Below are positions 17,524 through 27,488 of a stretch of DNA of 64,000 nt, piece by piece; the first letter of the stretch is position 1; every line of letters starts with the position of its first letter. The DNA is taken from NCBI RefSeq assembly GCF_002633015.1, contig NZ_NSIU01000002.1, positions 1 through 64,000 of the forward strand, in the 5' to 3' direction. The position numbers and the translations under genes were made by a program. The notes below the pieces were generated by a model. The model was given only the letters and a program-made list of their open reading frames with translations, was not told the origin of the DNA and searched no databases. This stretch comes from Sulfuricurvum sp. PD_MW2 (GTDB lineage Bacteria > Campylobacterota > Campylobacteria > Campylobacterales > Sulfurimonadaceae).

Positions 17524-18087
17524 ATGGATGATATGCTCAATAACCTCTCAACCTACGGTTATATTGTTTTATTTCTCTACTCGTTAGGGGGCGGTTTCGT
17601 TGCTCTTTTAGGTGCGGGTGTGCTTAGTTTTATGGGGAAAATGGATCTTAGCCTCTCTATCGCTATTGCTTTTGCGGCAAACTTTATCGGGGATTCACTG
17701 ATGTTTTATCTCTCCCGTTACCATAAACGCGAAATGATGGAGTATTTCAAAAAGCACCGTCGAAAACTCGCATTTTCTCATCTTCTCCTCAAACGTAACG
17801 GTTCATGGATTATTGTCGTCAAAAAATTCATCTATGGGCTCAAAACGCTGGTTACCTTGGCGATAGGGTTAACAAAATACGATTTTTGGAAATTTAGTGC
17901 CTATAATGCACTCGGTGCGGCTATTTGGGCGGTTGTTGTCGGAGGGGGAAGTTATATTTTCGGCGGTGCGTTGATCAAGGCGTACGATTTGATTGCCGCA
18001 AAACCGTATCTTGCACCGGTAATGCTTATCATCATCGGAGGATCTACCTGGTTCTATCTCTCCTCCGCAACGAAGAAAAAAAGTTAG
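17524..18087 (+). CDS. DedA-family membrane protein
   Basis: A 187-residue inner-membrane protein with about five hydrophobic segments, of the DedA/SNARE-associated family. Members are thought to move lipid carriers across the membrane and support membrane homeostasis. The start is ATG 17524 with AAGGA upstream, 13 bp after uvrB. An earlier in-frame ATG at 17458 lies inside uvrB and is unlikely. The family motif with two arginines around a proline is replaced here by KKFIYGLKTL, so this is a divergent member. It converges on the PBP gene with a 4-bp overlap of the 3' ends. Confidence 0.75.
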   Translation: MDDMLNNLSTYGYIVLFLYSLGGGFVALLGAGVLSFMGKMDLSLSIAIAFAANFIGDSLMFYLSRYHKREMMEYFKKHRRKLAFSHLLLKRNGSWIIVVKKFIYGLKTLVTLAIGLTKYDFWKFSAYNALGAAIWAVVVGGGSYIFGGALIKAYDLIAAKPYLAPVMLIIIGGSTWFYLSSATKKKS

Positions 18088-20087
18088 AACAACAATTTTT
18101 CTGCCGTTTTCGGTGCCTCTTGTTGTGTGGCATCCGGAGCCGCTGACGTATCGGTATACGATTCCGTTGCATTCGTATCACTGCGTGATCCGACATAGAC
18201 TCCCGGTGGTACATCGAACGTACGTTTCGTATTTGGATAAATACGTAACAAATCTTCATAGAAATATCTAAAGACCGGTCCGGCAGCACGTCCTCCCGTT
18301 TCGCTTCGTCGCATCGGGGTATTGTTATCGTGTCCGAACCATACGATTGTCTCTACCGTCGGCGAATATCCTGCGAACCAAGCATCGACGTTATCATTCG
18401 TCGTTCCCGTTTTACCCGCAATCTCAATCCCACCGACGCGTGCTGTCGTACCCGTCCCGTAAGCTACGACATCTTTTAAAATCGATGTCATAAGATAGAT
18501 CTGCTGAGGCGTATTGACTTGACGGCTTTTGTTTTGATACTGGATGGTCTCCCCAGTCGGCGTAACGACCTGACGAATCAGCATCGGATTCGTCAATGCT
18601 CCGCCGCTGGCAAACATCGTATAGTATTTCGCCAAATCAATCGGAGAAATCGATATCGTTCCCAATGCAATCGATAAATCCGGAGGAAGTTTTTCAGTGA
18701 TTCCATATCGGCGAAGTCCCTCTACAATTTTTCCGAATCCCATATCGCTCACCATATTTATCGTCGCAAGGTTACGTGAATGTGCCAATGCATCACGGAT
18801 GGTTACCATCCCTTTATACTCATTTTTGTAGTTTTTCGGCGTCCATGTTTTCTCTTCCCCGTTATCCCCCGCATAGGTATACGTTCGGGCGATATCCGGA
18901 ACCATAGAAGACGGAGACATACCGCTATCGAGGGCTACTTGATACAAGAACGGTTTAAATGCCGATCCCGGTTGGCGTTTTGCCTGCGTAACACGGTTGT
19001 ACGGACTGAGAGAATAATCATACCCTCCAACCATCGCTAAAACTTCGCCGCTGCGAGGATCAAGACTGATCAGCGCCCCATTGAGCTGACGCTGCATATT
19101 CTCATCCAAATCGCCCGCTTCCTGAGCCCGTTTTAGGATCTCTTCACGGCCTGATTGCAACGCTTTGTATCCCGACTCCTGGAGACGCATATCGATCGTC
19201 GTATAGATTTTATATCCGCCGCTTCGGATATCCGGGAACGCGTCGCTCAGCTGACGCATAACCTCATCGATAATGTAGGGACCAGAGTTTTGACTCAGAG
19301 TATCATTATAGACTTTCGGTCGTTCTTGGGTCGATTTTTCATAAGTCGCTTGATCGATCCATCCCAGTTCATACATACGACCGATTACACGGTTGGCTCG
19401 CCCCAAAGAGAGCTCATAATTTTTGGTCGGCGCATAAAAATTCGGTGCTTTCGGAAGTCCTACAAGCATTGCCATCTCTTTGAGGGTCAACTCTTTGAGA
19501 GGTTTGCGGAAATATCCGTCTGCAGCGGTTTTGATACCGTAATATCCGTGACCCAAATAAATTTCATTGAAGTAGCGCTCTAAAATCTGTTCTTTGGAGA
19601 GCTCTTGCTCGATACGAATAGCATACAATACCTCTTTGAACTTACGGGAAAACTTCTTTTCACGGTTGAGCAGAGTATTTTTAACCAACTGCTGCGTAAT
19701 CGTACTCGCACCCTCTTTGAGCTTTCCGGCACTTATATCTTTGACGATAGCACGCATAACTGCATCCGGATTGACTCCGCTGTGTTCAAAAAAGGTGGTG
19801 TCTTCAATCGCCAAAAGAGCTTCAATCAACCGTGCAGGAATGTTTTCATACGAAACGTAGTAACGATGTTCATCACTGAAAAGATTAGCAATTTTATTCC
19901 CGTTTCGATCATACACTTCGGTGGTCAAACGGGGCTGATATTTGATCAATTTTTGAGTCTCGTATTCGAAAGAGTAGATCAAATAACCTAAAAAAGCGAC
20001 TGGAATCATCACAAGAATTCCAAGTCCAACGAGCATATATTTTTTCATTCTTGACCTTGTCGGCACTTCATCATAGGAGTTGATCAA
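18084..20087 (-). CDS. mrcA: Penicillin-binding protein 1A (bifunctional transglycosylase/transpeptidase)
   Basis: A 667-residue class A PBP. One membrane anchor (about 17-34) is followed by glycosyltransferase family 51 (about 65-240, with the catalytic EDTTFFEHSGV and GASTITQQLVKN) and a transpeptidase domain (about 330-620). The transpeptidase carries the acyl-serine motif SAFKPF, the SRN triad (HSRNLAT) and KTGT. It polymerises and cross-links peptidoglycan in the periplasm. The start codon is TTG inside TTGA, overlapping the stop of the upstream ABC ATPase gene by 4 bp. A second possible start is the ATG 13 codons in (20048). The C-terminus has a low-complexity tail. Confidence 0.95.
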   Translation of the reverse strand: MINSYDEVPTRSRMKKYMLVGLGILVMIPVAFLGYLIYSFEYETQKLIKYQPRLTTEVYDRNGNKIANLFSDEHRYYVSYENIPARLIEALLAIEDTTFFEHSGVNPDAVMRAIVKDISAGKLKEGASTITQQLVKNTLLNREKKFSRKFKEVLYAIRIEQELSKEQILERYFNEIYLGHGYYGIKTAADGYFRKPLKELTLKEMAMLVGLPKAPNFYAPTKNYELSLGRANRVIGRMYELGWIDQATYEKSTQERPKVYNDTLSQNSGPYIIDEVMRQLSDAFPDIRSGGYKIYTTIDMRLQESGYKALQSGREEILKRAQEAGDLDENMQRQLNGALISLDPRSGEVLAMVGGYDYSLSPYNRVTQAKRQPGSAFKPFLYQVALDSGMSPSSMVPDIARTYTYAGDNGEEKTWTPKNYKNEYKGMVTIRDALAHSRNLATINMVSDMGFGKIVEGLRRYGITEKLPPDLSIALGTISISPIDLAKYYTMFASGGALTNPMLIRQVVTPTGETIQYQNKSRQVNTPQQIYLMTSILKDVVAYGTGTTARVGGIEIAGKTGTTNDNVDAWFAGYSPTVETIVWFGHDNNTPMRRSETGGRAAGPVFRYFYEDLLRIYPNTKRTFDVPPGVYVGSRSDTNATESYTDTSAAPDATQQEAPKTAEKLLF

Positions 20088-20782
20088 TTTCTAAATCCTC
20101 TGGTTTTAAATTCAGCGTTTATCAGCGCTTTAGTATACTCTTTGTCCGGAGATGCGATCACATCACCCATTTTTCCGGCTTCAACAACCTCTCCGTTGCG
20201 AAGGACACATATATCTTCACATAAAGCCGATGCCACACCCATATCATGAGTAACGAATAGCATTTTGAAACCAATTGAAGCTTGCAAATTTTTTAGCAAT
20301 ACAATCATAGCCTCTTTTGATTCGGGATCCAACGCAGTTGTCGGTTCATCCAGTAACAAAAGCTTGGGATTGGAACCCAGCGCAATCGCTACAACGACCC
20401 GCTGCAGCTGCCCTCCTGAAAGTTCAGGAGGGAACCGTTTCAGCAGCGATAGATCTAATCCCAACATTCCAAAAAGTTCCTCACATCGCTCTAAAGAGAA
20501 AAACATTTGATCTTGTATGCGTGTCAATGGCGAAAGTGCCGTAAACGGGTTTTGTGGAACGAGAGAGACGCTCTCACCCTTTTTCCACTCAAAATCCGAG
20601 CGTTTTTCAAGATCCATTTCCAATGTCGGATCTAAAAGCCCCAATAGCGCTTTGAGGCTGAGAGATTTACCGCTCCCGCTCTCTCCGACCAATGCCAATG
20701 AACTTCGAATCTCAAACGAGATATCAACCAAAACCTTATCACGATGAGCAATTCTAAGCCGATCGATTTGGATAGAGTTCAT
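20084..20782 (-). CDS. ABC transporter ATP-binding protein, oligopeptide/nickel type
   Basis: A 232-residue ATPase with Walker A GESGSGKS (34-41), Q-loop PQNPFTALSP, signature LSGGQLQR, Walker B LLLLDEPTTALD and H-loop VTHD. The NPFTALSP Q-loop and the overall pattern are those of DppD/OppD/NikD-type subunits. It is shorter than DppD (about 330) because it lacks the C-terminal oligopeptide-binding extension. No permease or binding protein is in the window, so the transporter is incomplete here. It ends in a 4-bp overlap with PBP1A and starts 4 bp after the bioF-like gene. Confidence 0.85.
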   Translation of the reverse strand: MNSIQIDRLRIAHRDKVLVDISFEIRSSLALVGESGSGKSLSLKALLGLLDPTLEMDLEKRSDFEWKKGESVSLVPQNPFTALSPLTRIQDQMFFSLERCEELFGMLGLDLSLLKRFPPELSGGQLQRVVVAIALGSNPKLLLLDEPTTALDPESKEAMIVLLKNLQASIGFKMLFVTHDMGVASALCEDICVLRNGEVVEAGKMGDVIASPDKEYTKALINAEFKTRGFRN

Positions 20783-20786
20783 GATG

Positions 20787-21893
20787 TTATTTTACCCAAA
20801 TCTGCATTAATCGCTCACACACATTGCGCAAAAGCGCTTCGCTGATTTCGACCCGTGCAATAAGGCGAAGTATCGCTTTTTTGACCGTCGGCTGCCGTAT
20901 TGCACCGACATGCACTCCCATCTCGTTTTTCAGAATCTCTTGAAGCCGCATCACTTCCCGATTATCTCCGATTTCGATGGGGACGATCAATCCTGCACAC
21001 TCAATTCCCAGCGTGTCATAGACTATTTTTTGGCGCGATCGGATTGCCTCTCGCAACGCTTCAGTATGGGTTTGGATGTACTCCAACGCATGATGCGCCA
21101 ACGCCGTATCATACAACGAGGGAGCCGTGGCATAGATCACATTTTTAGCACGGTTGATAAGATAGTGGCTGATGTGTTCCGAAGAGAGAACATACGCACC
21201 GAAACTCCCATACGCTTTTCCCAATGTTCCCATTTTGATCATGAGCGGTGTCGGTTCAATCCCGTAATAATCGAGTATCCCCATCAGCTTTTCCCCGATC
21301 ACGCCGCTGCTATGCGCTTCATCCAAAATCAAAACGCTCTCATACGCCATGGCAAGCTCAATGATCTCTCGGCTCACCAGATCACCCCCCATCGAGTAGA
21401 TCCCCTCGATCGCGACTACAATCCGTTTCCCTTTGAAATGTTCAAGCTCCCGTTGCAGCACCTTGGTATCGTTATGAGGGAAAAAAACAACTTCTCCCTC
21501 ACACATCCGAGCACCCGCAATACCGCTTGCATGGTACTCCTCATCCATGAGGAGAACATCCCCTTTGCGTACCAGCGCTTCGATGAGTCCGATGTTGGCA
21601 TTAAAGCCGCTTCCCATCACAATCCCCGCTTCGAACCCATTAGCTTTGCACAATGCCTCTTCAAATGCCGCATGGATCGGATGGTAGCCGTTGACCAACA
21701 TGGAGGCTTTTGGAGCATGATCACTGTAATGTGAAAGAGTTTCGCACGCTTTCATGTGCAGTTCTTTGTGTTCCGCCAATCCCAGATAATCGTTCGATGC
21801 GGCATCAATCAATCCAGCGTTACGGATACTGCGCTCACGGTAACGCCCCGAGCGCTTGAGTGCTTTTAATTCAGATTCGTAGGGAAAGTTCAT
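20787..21893 (-). CDS. bioF: 8-amino-7-oxononanoate synthase or related alpha-oxoamine synthase
   Basis: A 368-residue PLP enzyme of the alpha-oxoamine synthase family. Motifs are ASNDYLGL near residue 33, VNGYHPIHAAFEEAL, GSGFNANIG, DEAHSSGVIG and the PLP-lysine stretch GTLGKAYGSFGAY. BioF condenses pimeloyl-thioester with alanine in biotin synthesis. Its close relatives Kbl, HemA (ALAS) and SPT share the fold. In this phylum the gene at this position is normally called bioF. No other biotin genes are beside it, so the substrate assignment is by family only. Its start overlaps the maf stop by 4 bp. Confidence 0.85.
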   Translation of the reverse strand: MNFPYESELKALKRSGRYRERSIRNAGLIDAASNDYLGLAEHKELHMKACETLSHYSDHAPKASMLVNGYHPIHAAFEEALCKANGFEAGIVMGSGFNANIGLIEALVRKGDVLLMDEEYHASGIAGARMCEGEVVFFPHNDTKVLQRELEHFKGKRIVVAIEGIYSMGGDLVSREIIELAMAYESVLILDEAHSSGVIGEKLMGILDYYGIEPTPLMIKMGTLGKAYGSFGAYVLSSEHISHYLINRAKNVIYATAPSLYDTALAHHALEYIQTHTEALREAIRSRQKIVYDTLGIECAGLIVPIEIGDNREVMRLQEILKNEMGVHVGAIRQPTVKKAILRLIARVEISEALLRNVCERLMQIWVK

Positions 21894-22438
21894 GATAAAA
21901 ACGGCTTTAACACTTCAGTAGAGAGCCCCATAGCCGTACTCTCAAAACCACGTACTTCGCGGATATAAGGTTTGCAAAATCCTTCTACCATGCACGCACC
22001 CGCTTTTCCCCACCAATCACCGCTTTGAAGATATTTCTCAACCTCTTGAGGATCAAAGATATCAAAAAAGTAGTGGGTTGAAGAGATATCGATCAACTCG
22101 ATTTTTGGAGTTTTGTAAATCATACAGGTGATAATAGCGACCTCTGAACCGCTTTGCATCTCCAAAATAGCCCGCGCATCCGCTTCATCTTTGGCTTTGC
22201 GCAAAATTTTTCCCTGGGCCGTTACTACCGTATCGGCAACGAGCAGAGGATAATCACTGCACCCGAATTTTTCGAAATTGACACGGTATTTTCCCAGTGT
22301 CGCCTGATAAACAAAATTTTTAGGAGAAGAGGCTAGAATCGAGTCTTCATCAAAATCGATCGACTCTTGGATAAAAGATATACCCGCTGCCCGAAGAAGC
22401 TCGGCACGGGTGATCGAGGAGGACGCTAGGCGTATCAT
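21890..22438 (-). CDS. maf: Maf-like nucleotide pyrophosphatase
   Basis: A 182-residue Maf/YhdE-type protein. The N-terminal LASSS..RAELLRAAG, central LLVADTVV and C-terminal GKAGACMVEG features match the family. Family members hydrolyse non-canonical or methylated nucleoside triphosphates to monophosphates. In the operon order it follows the small membrane protein and precedes bioF, with overlaps or gaps of only a few bases. Confidence 0.88.
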   Translation of the reverse strand: MIRLASSSITRAELLRAAGISFIQESIDFDEDSILASSPKNFVYQATLGKYRVNFEKFGCSDYPLLVADTVVTAQGKILRKAKDEADARAILEMQSGSEVAIITCMIYKTPKIELIDISSTHYFFDIFDPQEVEKYLQSGDWWGKAGACMVEGFCKPYIREVRGFESTAMGLSTEVLKPFLS

Positions 22439-22441
22439 GCT

Positions 22442-22978
22442 CTAATACGCGTTTCGGAGTACCACGCCGATAAAGATAGCGGTTAAGCCAAGGGCAATAT
22501 TCACAGGAACCATATATTTTGCGATCAACATAAGGGCATTTTTAGCCTCTTCGAGATTGCCTTCATTCAATGCCAGCTCCGCCTTGCGACGACGAAACAT
22601 CATCGCACCGAGATTGATCGACATGATGAGCCAAATCGCCTCTTTGATATGGATCGTATTATAAATACTCATCGCATATTCATCGATCACGTGACCATTA
22701 GCATCCATTGCCGCTGCGCGAAACCCAAGTCCTACGGCCATCATCACTGCCGTAACGATCAAAATAAGTACGAATGGAGTTACAAGGGTAAAAAGACGTT
22801 TAAGAGTATGCGCCGCACGCTCCAAACGCACTTTCGGATCGATAATCATCGCCAAAGACTGATGTGCCGCAAAACGGATCGCAATCATACCTCCGACCCA
22901 TACAACTGCACTGAGAATATGTAAAAATACGATCAATGTGCGATGATGGGCGAACGTTTCAATCAAAAATTCTTTCAT
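22442..22978 (-). CDS. Small four-helix membrane protein, CopD-like
   Basis: A 178-residue protein with about four membrane helices. The first contains [14 protein letters not shown], a His-bearing motif typical of the CopD and related di-heme or copper-handling membrane families. A second His occurs at IHIKEAIW. These paired histidines make heme b binding possible, but this is inference. It overlaps the alaS stop by 4 bp and is followed closely by maf, so it belongs to the alaS-maf operon. The function is not established. Confidence 0.65.
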   Translation of the reverse strand: MKEFLIETFAHHRTLIVFLHILSAVVWVGGMIAIRFAAHQSLAMIIDPKVRLERAAHTLKRLFTLVTPFVLILIVTAVMMAVGLGFRAAAMDANGHVIDEYAMSIYNTIHIKEAIWLIMSINLGAMMFRRRKAELALNEGNLEEAKNALMLIAKYMVPVNIALGLTAIFIGVVLRNAY

Positions 22979-25530
22979 TGACCAAGCTCCGTACTTACAT
23001 ACGCTAATGCAGCATCTTTTGCCTGAGAGAGTTTGCCGGCATCTTTTCCGCCCGCTTGAGCGAAATCAGGACGCCCTCCGCCCCCGCCGCCGAGAATCGG
23101 CGCAACCGCTTTGATCCAATCCCCTGCTTTTACATTCGTGTTTTTAGCCCCTGCGGCTAGTAGGACTTTATCGTCTTTGACTTGGAACAAAATCACCGCA
23201 ACCGAATCGTACTGGTTTTTCAACTCGTCGATACGCTCTTTGATATCTCCCGCAGTGAGTTCTGCTACCACAACGGCAGTATTTCCCATCATCGCTACAG
23301 TGAGTTCTTCTTTTGCGGATGAAGCCAATGCTGCCATCTCTGCTTTGAGCGTTTTTACTTGTTCTTTCAGACGCTCGATACCAGCCAATACATCGCGGTT
23401 TTTGACCGATGCTTCAACCTCATCGAGCAAATGGCGTTGTTGTTTGAACAGATTATACGCCGCATTGCCGCATAGCGCTTCGATACGGCGAACACCCGCA
23501 CTCACACCGCTCTCTTTGACAATGACAAATGTTCCGATAGTTGCGGTGTTATCGACATGGATACCTCCACAGAACTCCACCGATGCCGTCCCAAAATTGA
23601 CAACACGGACGGTATCACCGTATTTTTCACCGAACTGTGCTTTCGCACCGCTTTTTTTCGCATCATCGATACTCATCTCTCGAGTCATCCCCTCTAGCGC
23701 ATGGAAGATGTGATGATTGACCCTCTCTTCGACCAATGCAATCTCTTCGTGAGACATCGCTTTTGGATGAGAGAAGTCGAAACGGAGACGATTGTGTTCA
23801 ACCAATGATCCCGCCTGTGCGATATGATCACCCAAAATCTCATACAACGCGGCATGAAGCAAGTGGGTCGCCGAGTGGTGTTTGGCAATCTCGTTACGCG
23901 ATGGATCGACAATGGCATCAACCGTCTCACCGACGCTGAGGGTCGAGTGAGTCTCGATATGAGAGAGGTTCAATCCATGAAATTTTTTCGTATCGAGCAC
24001 AGATGCTTTGTTGCCGAGTGTTCCTGTATCACCGCATTGTCCCCCGCTCTCCGCATAAAATGGAGTCTCTTCGAGCAAAACCCACCCTTTTTGAGATGCA
24101 TGGAGTTGATCGACTCGTTCAAAATTCTCACTCAACAGCGCTTGGATTTTGACCGGTGCTTTGGTGTACGCATATCCGATAAATGCATTCAGCCCAAACG
24201 TCTCCAACAGAGCTTTGAAATCTCCCTCGACGTGTGCATCTCCTGAACCTTTCCAAGCCGCTTTTGCGCGTGCGCGTTGTTCGCCCATCAACGCTTCGAA
24301 TTTCTCAACATCAAGGCTCATATTCTTCTCACGAAGCATATCTTCGGTCAAATCGAGCGGAAACCCGAACGTATCGTAGAGTTTGAACGCTACTTCGCCG
24401 CTGAAAACTTCTTTGGTATTTTGGAGTTCTTCATTGAACAACTCGATCCCCGATGCGATGGTTTTGAAAAAGCGCTCTTCTTCGAGCATCATCTGCTCTT
24501 TGAGGACACTCAGTTTTTCAATGATGTACGGGTACTGTTTCCCCATAACATCCGCAACGGTATCGGCGACTTCAAACATAAACGGTTTGGTAAATCCGAG
24601 CAGATATCCGTGACGAACTGCACGGCGAAGAATACGTCGAAGTACGTATCCGCGACCTTCGTTAGAGAAATTCGTCCCTTGCGCAAGGAGGAATGTAACG
24701 GTGCGGATATGATCGGCGATGACACGATACGATGCACCTGTTGCATAAACATACGGTTTGCCGATCAACGCTTCTACCTTACGGATAATCGGCATAAAAA
24801 GAGTACTGTCGTAGTTGCTGGTAACCCCTTCGAGTACCGCCGTCGCACGTTCCAATCCCATCCCAGTATCGATAGAAGGTTTTGGAAGAGGTTTCAGTTC
24901 CCCTTTTGCATTACGCTCATACTGCATGAAAACGAGATTCCAGATTTCCAAGAATCGATCTCCGTCTCCCCCCATGTAGTCCTCAGGGCCGTTGAAATGT
25001 TCTGCACCCTGATCGATGAAGATTTCCGAACATGGTCCGCACGGTCCGGTATCTCCCATCTGCCAGAAATTATCTTTGTCTCCAAGACGCATGATACGAT
25101 CCGCGGCAATATGTTTTTTCCAGATCTCTTCAGCTTCATCATCGCTCTCATGGACGGTAACCCAGAGTTTGTCAACAGGGAGTTTCATCACTTCCGTGAC
25201 GAATTCCCACGCATGGGAAATCGCTTCCTCTTTGAAATAATCACCAAAACTAAAATTTCCGAGCATCTCGAAAAATGTATGGTGACGAGCCGTATGACCG
25301 ACATTTTCCAAGTCATTGTGTTTTCCACCGGCACGGATACACGTCTGCGCACTCGTAGCACGAGGATTTGAGGGGATTGGAATATCGCCCGTAAAGATTG
25401 ATTTGAATGGGACCATACCGGCATTGGTAAAAAGGAGGGTAGCATCATCGGGTACGAGGGGAGAACTCGATACTCGTGCATGTTGTTTTGATTCAAAAAA
25501 GGCCAAAAAGGCTTCGCGGACATCTAACAT
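22975..25530 (-). CDS. alaS: Alanyl-tRNA synthetase
   Basis: An 851-residue class II synthetase with the aminoacylation domain first (class II motifs in the first 230 residues, including [10 protein letters not shown] and the motif 2 [12 protein letters not shown]). A tRNA-recognition region and an editing domain with [11 protein letters not shown] and the CGGIHV zinc-site motif follow, then the C-Ala domain ending in [15 protein letters not shown]. Full family length. It attaches Ala to tRNA-Ala and clears mischarged Ser and Gly. It leads an operon of alaS, the CopD-like gene, maf, bioF, the ABC ATPase and mrcA, all separated by less than 10 bp. Confidence 0.98.
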   Translation of the reverse strand: MLDVREAFLAFFESKQHARVSSSPLVPDDATLLFTNAGMVPFKSIFTGDIPIPSNPRATSAQTCIRAGGKHNDLENVGHTARHHTFFEMLGNFSFGDYFKEEAISHAWEFVTEVMKLPVDKLWVTVHESDDEAEEIWKKHIAADRIMRLGDKDNFWQMGDTGPCGPCSEIFIDQGAEHFNGPEDYMGGDGDRFLEIWNLVFMQYERNAKGELKPLPKPSIDTGMGLERATAVLEGVTSNYDSTLFMPIIRKVEALIGKPYVYATGASYRVIADHIRTVTFLLAQGTNFSNEGRGYVLRRILRRAVRHGYLLGFTKPFMFEVADTVADVMGKQYPYIIEKLSVLKEQMMLEEERFFKTIASGIELFNEELQNTKEVFSGEVAFKLYDTFGFPLDLTEDMLREKNMSLDVEKFEALMGEQRARAKAAWKGSGDAHVEGDFKALLETFGLNAFIGYAYTKAPVKIQALLSENFERVDQLHASQKGWVLLEETPFYAESGGQCGDTGTLGNKASVLDTKKFHGLNLSHIETHSTLSVGETVDAIVDPSRNEIAKHHSATHLLHAALYEILGDHIAQAGSLVEHNRLRFDFSHPKAMSHEEIALVEERVNHHIFHALEGMTREMSIDDAKKSGAKAQFGEKYGDTVRVVNFGTASVEFCGGIHVDNTATIGTFVIVKESGVSAGVRRIEALCGNAAYNLFKQQRHLLDEVEASVKNRDVLAGIERLKEQVKTLKAEMAALASSAKEELTVAMMGNTAVVVAELTAGDIKERIDELKNQYDSVAVILFQVKDDKVLLAAGAKNTNVKAGDWIKAVAPILGGGGGGRPDFAQAGGKDAGKLSQAKDAALAYVSTELGQ

Positions 25531-25560
25531 AAGGTTACTCGCAATGGTTAAAATTGCGCG

Positions 25561-25566
25561 ATTATA
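25561..25566 (-). promoter_or_regulatory. -10 box of the alaS operon
   Basis: On the minus strand CGCTATAATCGCG places TATAAT 31 bp upstream of the alaS ATG. A TTTAAA-type stretch about 15 bp further up may stand in for the -35. Confidence 0.6.
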
Positions 25567-25581
25567 GCGAAAGAAGGCTTT

Positions 25582-25619
25582 AAAAAAATTTCTCTACTTT
25601 TCTTTTTAGCAAGAAAAGT
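25582..25619 (-). terminator. Probable terminator downstream of leuA
   Basis: A 9-bp perfect stem ACTTTTCTT / AAGAAAAGT (25596-25619, 6-nt loop) is followed on the minus strand, 8 nt later, by a run of seven T (25588-25582). It lies about 100 nt past the leuA stop and just before the alaS -10 box. Confidence 0.5.
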
Positions 25620-25633
25620 AACAAAAGAGCATA

Positions 25634-25704
25634 CCGTGATCCAAGAACGCTGCGTTCCTCTCGGCACGACTGCCTTCGGAACGGCTCTATGGTTTAGATC
25701 ACGG
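25634..25704. repeat. Structured intergenic palindromic element (REP-like)
   Basis: An 8-bp perfect outer stem CCGTGATC / GATCACGG (25634-25641 and 25697-25704) encloses two smaller hairpins, GAACG-CTG-CGTTC (25645-25657) and one around GCC-TTCGGAAC-GGC (25672-25685). The result would be a cloverleaf-like fold. It lies in the leuA-alaS gap. It has no open reading frame and does not look like a tRNA. I see only one copy in the window. It could be a REP/MITE-type repeat or a structured RNA. Confidence 0.45.
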
Positions 25705-25719
25705 AATTTTAATTTAGAA

Positions 25720-27387
25720 TTACGAAAATGCCCGATTGAGGGCGCTAAACATCGCTTTGATCGAGGCAACGGTGATATCGTTATCACACCCTACCCCAAA
25801 AAATTTCTCCAAACCCTCTGTCTGAATCTCGATATATGCCACCGCTTCGGCACTGGAGAGTTCTCCTCGTGAATGCTCAGAGTACGAAAGGATTTTAAAA
25901 CTATGAGAATACTCCACCATCAACGCATTTTTGCACGCATCGATCGGACCGTTACCCACCCCTTCACTGCGGATAAGCTTGCCGTTATGGGTGTATTCCA
26001 ACACACATTTGGCAGAGTGTTCTTTGGCACTCTCAGAAATGACCGAATAGTCCACAAACTCGATATCGTGCGGCTCACCGAAATAAGTTTTTTCAAAAAT
26101 ATCCAAAATCTCTTCGCTGGTAAGTTCACGTCCTGCTTCATCCGTTACATGCTGAACGATACGTCCGATTTCCGGATGCATTTTTTTCGGTAATGAGTAA
26201 CCGAATTTATCTTCGAGGACGTACGCGACGCCCCCCTTGCCCGATTGGGAATTGATACGGATAATCCCCTCATAATTGCGCCCCACATCCTGCGGATCGA
26301 TCGGCAAATACGGAACTTCCCAAAATTCGTCCTCTTTGGCACGCTGATATGCCAACCCTTTGTTAATCGCGTCTTGATGCGATCCCGAAAACGCCGTATA
26401 CACCAACTCACCCACATACGGATGACGCTCATGGGTTTTCATATCGGTGCACTCTTCGACAACGCGTACCACTGCCTCCAAATCGCTGAAATCGAGTTCC
26501 GGATCAACCCCTTGTGTGTACATATTGAGGGCCAACGTAATAATATCGACGTTTCCGGTCCGTTCGCCGTTAGAGAGCAACGTCCCCTCGACACGATCCG
26601 CTCCCGCGAGTAATGCCAATTCGGTTGCCGCAACGGAGGTTCCGCGATCGTTGTGGGTGTGAGTCGAGATCAATACATGCTCACGGTTCGTGAGATGTCG
26701 GCCCATCCACTCGATCTGATCGGCATAGACGTTCGGTGTTGCCATCTCTACTGTTGCCGGAAGGTTGATGATCACTTTACGCTCAGCGCTGATCCCCCAT
26801 TGATCCGTCACGGCATTACAGATACGGGCGGCAAACTCTAGTTCTGTCCCGGTAAAACTCTCCGGAGAGTACTCAAGCATAATCTCACCGTCATGTTTGG
26901 CCGCACGGGCTTTGACCATATCAACACCCTCGAGTGCCAATGCGATAATATCGTCTTGTTCTTTTCCAAAAACGATTTTACGCTGCGCAACGGACGTGGA
27001 ATTGTACAAATGGACAATCGCTTTTTTAACTCCCGCGAGGGCTTCAAACGTTTTGTCGATCAAATGTTCACGTGCTTGGACAAGCACTTGTACCGTTACA
27101 TCATCCGGGATCAGTTTTTGATCGACCAACGTGCGCAAAAAGTCAAATTCTACTTTTGATGCGGAGGGGAATCCCACCTCGATGTTTTTAAATCCGAGTT
27201 TCAGCAAGAGGTTGAAGAGAGAGAGTTTTTGTTCCAAATTCATCGGGGTAATCAATGCTTGGTTTCCGTCGCGAAGATCGACACTGCACCAGATAGGAGC
27301 GTGCGTGATGGTTTTGGACGGCCAAGTTCTATTTGGCAAATCAACTTGAGGATACGGGCGGTATTTGCCCATCGATGCGTGTTTCAT
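25720..27387 (-). CDS. leuA: 2-isopropylmalate synthase
   Basis: Catalyses the first step of leucine synthesis, acetyl-CoA plus 2-oxoisovalerate to isopropylmalate. The HMGL-like TIM barrel shows CSVDLRDGNQAL near residue 35, the metal-binding STHTHNDRGTSVA and the LSNGERTGNVDI motif. A C-terminal regulatory domain ends at GCDNDITVASIKA. This is the longer form of LeuA, with the YRPYPQVDLPNRTWP opening. The start chosen is ATG 27387, giving 555 residues, because AAGGAG lies 6 nt upstream. An open frame 10 codons longer has no ribosome site. Confidence 0.96.
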   Translation of the reverse strand: MKHASMGKYRPYPQVDLPNRTWPSKTITHAPIWCSVDLRDGNQALITPMNLEQKLSLFNLLLKLGFKNIEVGFPSASKVEFDFLRTLVDQKLIPDDVTVQVLVQAREHLIDKTFEALAGVKKAIVHLYNSTSVAQRKIVFGKEQDDIIALALEGVDMVKARAAKHDGEIMLEYSPESFTGTELEFAARICNAVTDQWGISAERKVIINLPATVEMATPNVYADQIEWMGRHLTNREHVLISTHTHNDRGTSVAATELALLAGADRVEGTLLSNGERTGNVDIITLALNMYTQGVDPELDFSDLEAVVRVVEECTDMKTHERHPYVGELVYTAFSGSHQDAINKGLAYQRAKEDEFWEVPYLPIDPQDVGRNYEGIIRINSQSGKGGVAYVLEDKFGYSLPKKMHPEIGRIVQHVTDEAGRELTSEEILDIFEKTYFGEPHDIEFVDYSVISESAKEHSAKCVLEYTHNGKLIRSEGVGNGPIDACKNALMVEYSHSFKILSYSEHSRGELSSAEAVAYIEIQTEGLEKFFGVGCDNDITVASIKAMFSALNRAFS

Positions 27388-27488
27388 ACGAAACTCCTTG
27401 CTATTTTCTCTCCTCATTGCCCTTGCTGAGGCGAATGAGTGGCGTGATTATAGCAAAAAGGGAAGCAAACGCAGATGATACAGGAGAA

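Noticed and set aside
20910-21734. 274-codon open frame on the plus strand
   Set aside because: Antisense to the bioF-like gene with clear PLP motifs; no recognisable protein features.
24277-25371. 364-codon open frame on the plus strand
   Set aside because: It lies wholly antisense within alaS, whose protein is unmistakable. It shows no motif and no ribosome site, so it is a codon-bias shadow.
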